From NCBI RefSeq assembly GCF_014495845.1, contig NZ_CP061080.1, positions 1,539,001 to 1,603,000 on the forward strand: a stretch of DNA of 64,000 nt, written 5' to 3'. A program made the translations under genes and the position numbers. This document shows positions 63,294 to 64,000 of this stretch, piece after piece (within the stretch, counting starts at the first letter, position 1; each line of letters begins with the position of its first letter). The notes below the pieces were generated by a model. It was not told the origin of the DNA. It searched no databases and worked only from the letters and a program-made list of their open reading frames with translations. Source of the stretch: Aquibium microcysteis (GTDB taxonomy: Bacteria > Pseudomonadota > Alphaproteobacteria > Rhizobiales > Rhizobiaceae).

Positions 63294-64000
63294 ATGACGC
63301 TCCATCCGCCGACGAAGCCATCCTGGAACGGCCTCACCGAAACGCGGCCGACGCTGCCGTCGAGCGCCTATCTCTCCGACGAAGCCTTCCGCCGCGATCT
63401 CGACGCCATCTGGTACAGGCACTGGATCCACGTCTGCCGGTCGAGCGACCTCGCCGAGCCGCGCGCGTTCCGCCTCACCCGCATCGGCGACCAGGAGATC
63501 CTCCTCCTGCGCCACGAGGACGGCGGCCTGCGCGCCTTCCACAACAGCTGCCGGCATCGGGGTGCGGCACTGAAGAGCGAGGAATGCGGGCGGCTCGCCG
63601 GCCGGCTGATCGTCTGCCCCTACCATGCCTGGTCCTATTCGATGGACGGCGCGCTGGTGCGCACGTCGAGCAAGGTCCTCCCCGCGGGTTTCGACAAGGC
63701 GGCGCACGGGCTTTACCCGGTGGCGGTCTCCGAATGGCGCGGCTTCGTCTTCGTCAACCTCGCCGCCGGACCGGGCGCGGCCGTCGACGGCTTCGACGGC
63801 GATCCGGGGACGCTTGCCAGCTGGCCACTGGAGCGGCTGGAGCGCGGCCCCGTCTACCGCAAGGAGATCGCCTGCAACTGGAAGGTCTTCTGGGAGAACT
63901 TCAACGAGTGCCTGCACTGCCCGGGCGTCCACCCGGAGCTCTCGGCGCTGGTGCCGATCTACGGCCGCGGCCTGATGGAGCGGCGCGACGATCCCGCCTG
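63294..64000 (+). CDS. Rieske-type ring-hydroxylating oxygenase alpha subunit (3' end beyond window)
   Basis: The first 235 residues of an aromatic- or quaternary-amine-type oxygenase, open to the right edge. The Rieske [2Fe-2S] ligands are C86, H88 (SCRHRGAAL), C108 and H111 (CPYHAWSYS). The mononuclear iron site begins in NFNECLHCPGVHPELSAL with H208 and H213. GARAGL-type SDR and FAH genes precede it on the same strand. The N-terminal layout (YLSDEAFRRDLDAIWYRHWI) fits the group acting on choline-, carnitine- or glycine-betaine-like substrates as well as aromatics. No reductase gene is within view. Confidence 0.9.
   Translation, partial: MTLHPPTKPSWNGLTETRPTLPSSAYLSDEAFRRDLDAIWYRHWIHVCRSSDLAEPRAFRLTRIGDQEILLLRHEDGGLRAFHNSCRHRGAALKSEECGRLAGRLIVCPYHAWSYSMDGALVRTSSKVLPAGFDKAAHGLYPVAVSEWRGFVFVNLAAGPGAAVDGFDGDPGTLASWPLERLERGPVYRKEIACNWKVFWENFNECLHCPGVHPELSALVPIYGRGLMERRDDPA

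Overview
This 64 kb window is GC-rich chromosomal DNA from an alphaproteobacterium, most likely a member of the Hyphomicrobiales (Rhizobiales). Support comes from the phosphatidylcholine synthase pcs, hspQ, a STAS-fused MlaE-type permease, a BMP-family nucleoside-type ABC transporter, FixJ/FixL-like two-component proteins, frequent GTG/TTG starts and dense operons with 1-4 nt stop/start overlaps. No phage, insertion sequence, CRISPR or replication origin was seen. Intergenic gaps do hold several decayed gene fragments.

Left part (0.4-14.6 kb). The most unusual locus is a minus-strand operon, 10962 down to 385. Its genes encode an unknown exported protein, an exported vWA protein, an ABC ATPase, an FtsX-like permease, a very large exported SUMF1/pre-peptidase/IalB-like protein and an exported Pro/Ala-rich protein. 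The ATPase, permease, SUMF1 and vWA parts resemble TagT, TagS, TagR and the periplasmic half of PpkA, which control type VI secretion in Pseudomonas. No kinase and no T6SS gene is present here, so it looks like a stand-alone envelope-sensing machine. A Tat-exported DUF1598-like protein and a winged-helix/TPR regulator lie just upstream.

15-28 kb. An SNF2-family helicase gene is broken by a single-base frameshift inside a perfect hairpin. It is followed by a relic of an RND efflux pump, galE with an unknown DxD protein, an AraC regulator, a cluster of two response regulators and one histidine kinase, an alpha/beta hydrolase, a decayed LuxR-type regulator, a small conserved-looking ORF and tRNA-Ser(UGA).

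28-39 kb. A coherent catabolic cluster: an RpiR-type regulator, cysteine hydrolase, glutamine-synthetase-like ligase, N-formylglutamate amidohydrolase-like protein and M20 deacylase on the plus strand, then a livKGFHM branched-chain-type ABC operon converging from the right. A set of tandem palindromes sits at the convergence point, and an alpha/beta hydrolase diverges from livK. The cluster probably imports and dismantles an amide- or amine-type nitrogen compound.

39-64 kb. Mostly housekeeping and transport: a DUF3833 protein; a BMP-type ABC operon ending at a bidirectional terminator; DUF1326-pcs-quinone oxidoreductase; a UbiH-like monooxygenase; an AEC transporter; hspQ with a possible heat-shock promoter; dnaE; a four-gene Mla/MCE lipid-transport operon; an enolase-superfamily epimerase; an MFS transporter; an LpxH-like phosphoesterase; an SDR lacking the usual Tyr/Lys; an FAH-family hydrolase; and the 5' part of a Rieske oxygenase cut by the right edge.
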